The translations under genes were made by a program, and so were the position numbers. 6,898 nucleotides of DNA from a bacterium (lineage in GTDB: Bacteria > Desulfobacterota > GWC2-55-46 > DRQE01), in the NCBI GenBank assembly GCA_027017505.1, contig JALUQR010000004.1, positions 1 to 6,898 of the forward strand, read 5' to 3'. Positions 5,511 through 6,898 of the stretch are shown piece by piece. The first letter of the stretch is position 1. Every line of letters begins with the position of its first letter. Under the pieces are notes generated by a model. The model saw only the letters and a list, made by a program, of their open reading frames with translations. It did not search any database and was not told the origin of the DNA.

Positions 5511-6824
5511 ATGCTCAATGTTACACAGAGGGAGTTTCTTGTGTCTGAAAGCCTGTGGGAATGGGCCCAGAGGCTCATACCCTCTGGCACACAGACACTG
5601 AGCAAGGCACCAGACCAGTTCGTTGAAGGCGTTACGCCAAAGTATCTCAGAAGGGGTGCGGGCGCACATGTGTGGGATGTGGACGGCAATGAATACATAG
5701 ACTATCCACTTGCACTTGGCCCGATAATACTGGGATACAACTATGCCCCTGTTGTTCAGGCAGTAACAAAACAGATAGCCCAGGGAACCACATTCACACT
5801 GATGCATCCCCTTGAGGTGGAGCTGGCAGAGCTTATCGTATCTGTGGTGCCATGCGCAGAGATGGTGAGATTCGCAAAAAACGGGACAGATGTAACATCC
5901 GCTGCCATAAGGGTTGCAAGGGCATACACTGGCAGAGACCACATAGCCTACTGCGGTTACCATGGCTGTCAGGACTGGTATGCCATAACCACATCAAGAA
6001 ACAAGGGCATACCGGCTCTGCTGAAACAGCTGATACACCCCTTTGAGTACAACAACATGGAGAGCCTCAGGGCACTTTTCGAGCAGTATCACAACAGCAT
6101 TGCCTGCGTGATAATGGAGGTTCCAGGTGTGGAACCATGTGTGTACGAGGAAACTGGCAGAAACTTCCTTCAGGAGGTAAGAGAGCTTGCCCACAGAAAT
6201 GGAGCCCTGTTCGTGCTCGATGAGATAGTTACAGGGTTTCGCTACTCCATAGGTGGTGCACAGCAGTACTATAATGTGGAGCCTGATCTGTGCTGTCTCG
6301 GCAAGGCCATGGGCAACGGGTTTGCCATATCAGCAATTGCGGGCAAAAGGGAGTTCATGAAGGAGTTCGAAGAGGTCTTCTTTTCAATGACATTCTCTGG
6401 AGATACCGTGGGACTTGCCGCAGCAAAGGCAACCATAGAGGAGCTCCTTAAAAAACCCGTAATAGAGGAGATATGGCGGAAGGGTAAAAAACTGCACAAA
6501 GGGCTCAATGAGATGGCCACCCACTGGAACATACCATTTGAGATTACAGGAAAACCACCCCGGGGCACACTCCTTTTCAGAGACGAGCACGGCAGGGAAG
6601 ACCTTATACTTAAAAGCCTCTTTCTGCAGGAGACCGTAAAAAGAGGGGTGCTCTTTGGGGGGCCTGTCTTTATATGCTACACCCATACTGACGAGGACAT
6701 AGAGAAAACCCTTAACGCCTCCTACGAGGCCTTCAGACTCATAAAAGAGGCCATGGATAGCGGTAGACCAGAGGACTATCTTGAAGGTAAACCCATAACA
6801 ACTGTGTTCAGACAGAGAAGATAA
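5511..6824 (+). CDS. Class III PLP aminotransferase, glutamate-1-semialdehyde aminomutase-like, sugar-associated
   Basis: The 437-residue protein is a fold-type I PLP enzyme of the class III group. Family features from the ATG at 5511: GAGAHVWDVDGNEYIDY (49-65), the entry strand of HemL-like enzymes; AKNGTDVTSAAIRVAR (122-137), phosphate binding; LDEIVTGFR (236-244) with cofactor aspartate D237; CLGKAMGNGFAISAIAG (262-278) with Schiff-base K265; and MTFSGDTVGLAAA (293-305). Haem-pathway HemL usually has SGNP at that last site, and the neighbours here are sugar genes, so a tetrapyrrole role is unlikely. It probably aminates or isomerises an amino-sugar or sugar-acid intermediate or a substituent; the substrate is unknown. 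Only one base separates it from the preceding stop. No truncation or missing catalytic residue is seen. HemL itself remains the main alternative. Confidence 0.87.
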   Translation: MLNVTQREFLVSESLWEWAQRLIPSGTQTLSKAPDQFVEGVTPKYLRRGAGAHVWDVDGNEYIDYPLALGPIILGYNYAPVVQAVTKQIAQGTTFTLMHPLEVELAELIVSVVPCAEMVRFAKNGTDVTSAAIRVARAYTGRDHIAYCGYHGCQDWYAITTSRNKGIPALLKQLIHPFEYNNMESLRALFEQYHNSIACVIMEVPGVEPCVYEETGRNFLQEVRELAHRNGALFVLDEIVTGFRYSIGGAQQYYNVEPDLCCLGKAMGNGFAISAIAGKREFMKEFEEVFFSMTFSGDTVGLAAAKATIEELLKKPVIEEIWRKGKKLHKGLNEMATHWNIPFEITGKPPRGTLLFRDEHGREDLILKSLFLQETVKRGVLFGGPVFICYTHTDEDIEKTLNASYEAFRLIKEAMDSGRPEDYLEGKPITTVFRQRR

Positions 6825-6840
6825 AAAGGGGCTTAATACG

Positions 6841-6898
6841 ATGAAGTTTCTCATAGCAGGCTGTGGCTCCATAGGTAGCAGACACGCAGGAAACCTTA
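6841..6898 (+). CDS. Gfo/Idh/MocA-type oxidoreductase, N-terminal start only
   Basis: The window ends 19 codons into this gene. The visible residues MKFLIAGCGSIGSRHAGNL form the first strand and GxGxxG dinucleotide loop (G7, G9, G12), and the SRH following the loop is typical of Gfo/Idh/MocA NAD(P)-dependent sugar oxidoreductases. AAGGGG (6825-6830) lies ten bases before the ATG. It starts 16 bases after the aminotransferase stop, so it is probably in the same operon and may oxidise or reduce the sugar. Nothing can be said about its C-terminal domain or substrate. Confidence 0.75.
   Translation, partial: MKFLIAGCGSIGSRHAGNL

Noticed and set aside
5478..5963. Minus-strand open frame (161 codons) across the spsF/aminotransferase junction
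   Set aside because: Cysteine-rich shadow of two well-supported plus-strand genes; no family resemblance.

Overview
The window reads in one direction (+ strand throughout) and joins the end of a flagellar locus to the start of a surface-sugar biosynthesis operon. In order it holds: the C-terminal part of the hook-filament junction protein FlgL; csrA and fliW, the RNA-binding regulator and its flagellin-sensing antagonist; a 191-base intergenic region rich in regulatory-looking sequence; then five tightly packed genes and the first codons of a sixth. The five are a PseB-type UDP-GlcNAc 4,6-dehydratase, a PseC-type aminotransferase, a PseI/NeuB-type nonulosonic acid synthase, an SpsF-type cytidylyltransferase-like protein and a class III (glutamate-1-semialdehyde-type) aminotransferase. 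The sixth, cut by the window end, begins like a Gfo/Idh/MocA oxidoreductase.

The organism is a flagellated bacterium. Heavy use of ATA (Ile) and AGG/AGA (Arg) codons, purine-rich coding strands, Shine-Dalgarno sites, and apparent sigma-54 and sigma-28 flagellar promoters suggest a deep-branching, possibly thermophilic lineage such as Nitrospirota or a Desulfobacterota-like group. This is inference from composition and layout; no taxonomic marker is present.

The layout makes biological sense. CsrA represses flagellin translation until FliW, freed from flagellin by export, titrates CsrA. The downstream genes resemble those that make pseudaminic-acid-like nine-carbon sugars used to glycosylate flagellin, so flagellin supply and flagellin sugar supply lie side by side. 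The intergenic region before pseB contains a near-consensus sigma-54 -24/-12 element, a sigma-28-like element just upstream of it, and three direct repeats where an enhancer-binding activator would sit. The pseB start codon lies inside a sequence resembling the CsrA-binding consensus, and the csrA ribosome binding site sits in the loop of a small hairpin. Together these suggest, but do not prove, that the sugar operon is wired into the flagellar transcription hierarchy and into the CsrA-FliW translational switch.

The sugar pathway is not the textbook pseudaminic set. No PseG hydrolase or PseH acetyltransferase is present here (they may lie downstream), the cytidylyltransferase is of SpsF type, and a class III aminotransferase plus an oxidoreductase are added. 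The final sugar may therefore be a modified or different nonulosonic acid. No RNA genes, insertion sequences, CRISPR arrays or broken genes were seen, and no stretch over 300 bases lacks a gene.
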